NCBI GenBank assembly: GCA_032718475.1
Contig: JAUCBJ010008845.1
Coordinates: 1 to 64,000 of the forward strand
Direction of reading: 5' to 3'
DNA length: 64,000 nucleotides
From: Nemertoderma westbladi
Taxonomy: Eukaryota > Xenacoelomorpha > Nemertodermatida > Nemertodermatidae
The position numbers were made by a program, and so were the translations under genes. Positions 63,505-64,000 of this stretch are shown in pieces; position 1 is the first letter of the stretch; every line of letters begins with the position of its first letter. A model generated the notes under the pieces. That model was not told the origin of the DNA. It saw only the letters and a program-made list of their open reading frames with translations, and did no database searches.

Positions 63505-63900
63505 GGGAGCGCAGTTGTTCTAGAGCGGTGACAGTTGGATAATATATATCGAGTAATTATAATAGTATTAGGACTATTTATCCTTTATAATTATATTAGA
63601 ATTATAAATGTATTTACCCCCACATTATTTATTACTATTAGGTCTATTTATTCAAGAAATTATATGTTTTTATAATATATACTTTAGAAAATTAGTCGAC
63701 TAAGTCATAATTTTTAAAACTTTAAATACGGGTTGAGTTATTTTATAAAGTTAAGAAGAATGGAGCAATAGAGGGAGCCTGAAGTCTAATCTCTTGGTCT
63801 TTACTCACGTTAACTCCCAAGGTTGCATACTATCACTATCTCCGGGAGAGTCAAAGCTAGAGTGTACTAGAGTTAACCAAGAGCTAGGAAAAAGAATAAT
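63505..63900. other. No recognisable feature
   Basis: AT-rich sequence without ORFs or repeats that I can support. Confidence 0.4.
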
Positions 63901-63904
63901 GCTC

Positions 63905-63985
63905 TTCTAGGGTGCAAACTCACGACCTTCTAATTAGAAAACTAAGCAAATGGTCAGCTTGAAGGCCTTAGACCCTTAATCGGAG
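63905..63985 (-). other. Possible tRNA-derived fragment
   Basis: On the minus strand, a segment with TTTCTAATTAGAAGGTCGTGAG is followed by a degenerate B box (GAGTTTGCACCC). It resembles the anticodon and T arms of a tRNA-Arg(UCU)-type gene, but the A box and stems are poor. Confidence 0.3.
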
Positions 63986-64000
63986 GCATCGAGCAGCCAA

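Overview
The window looks like metazoan nuclear DNA, probably from an aquatic invertebrate; I cannot name the species. Evidence: BEL/Pao-type LTR retrotransposons, RTE-like LINEs with trinucleotide tails, tRNA-derived repeats, a MITE, AT-rich intergenic DNA, CCAAT/CRE/TATA promoters and GT-AG introns. Almost all recognisable coding sequence belongs to mobile elements.

Layout. 1-5400: two diverged copies of a ~2.4 kb repeat, each with a tRNA-like segment and a long hairpin. 6091-6393: one arm of an inverted repeat whose partner lies at 32927-33355. 6394-22317: a 15.9 kb BEL/Pao-like LTR element (element 1) with ~1.9 kb LTRs, a Gag gene that appears split by an intron, an ORF with protease and integrase but no reverse transcriptase or RNase H, and a frame-broken zinc-knuckle ORF. 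22318-29262: a degraded minus-strand LINE with a 5'-truncated RTE-like LINE nested in it (14 bp target-site duplication), and a second fragment of the same LINE. 29263-34500: gene-poor, with tandem repeats, a 19 bp hairpin, an AT microsatellite, a tRNA-derived SINE head and a palindromic minisatellite. 34500-39590: two more RTE-like copies and a MITE. 39947-60579: a promoter and a single-exon gene for an unrecognised 569-residue protein, cut in two by an 18.7 kb BEL/Pao element (element 2, minus strand, 41299-59999) with 1180 bp LTRs and a CACGA target-site duplication. 60580-64000: short direct repeats, some holding a palindromic nuclear-receptor-like site, and a small gene with its own TATA promoter.

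The two BEL/Pao elements are the main interest. Element 2 has a complete Gag-PR-RT-RNaseH-IN ORF. Downstream of it lies one 4.25 kb reading frame interrupted by only two stop codons. The C-terminal part of that frame is visibly homologous to the downstream ORF of element 1: three CCHC-like knuckles followed by a shared tail domain. It has no obvious signal peptide or membrane segment, so it is not a conventional env. Element 1 keeps intact integrase catalytic residues (D-x61-D-x49-E, the same spacing as element 2) and a protease but has a Pro/Asp/Ser-rich repeat region where RT/RNase H should be, so it would need reverse transcriptase in trans. A 19 bp DNA motif recurs at ten places in element 1, in coding DNA in two different reading frames and in non-coding DNA. 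Together these suggest a partly split retroelement system: an integrase- and Gag-encoding element that borrows RT, plus a shared nucleic-acid-binding accessory protein. This is inference from one window.
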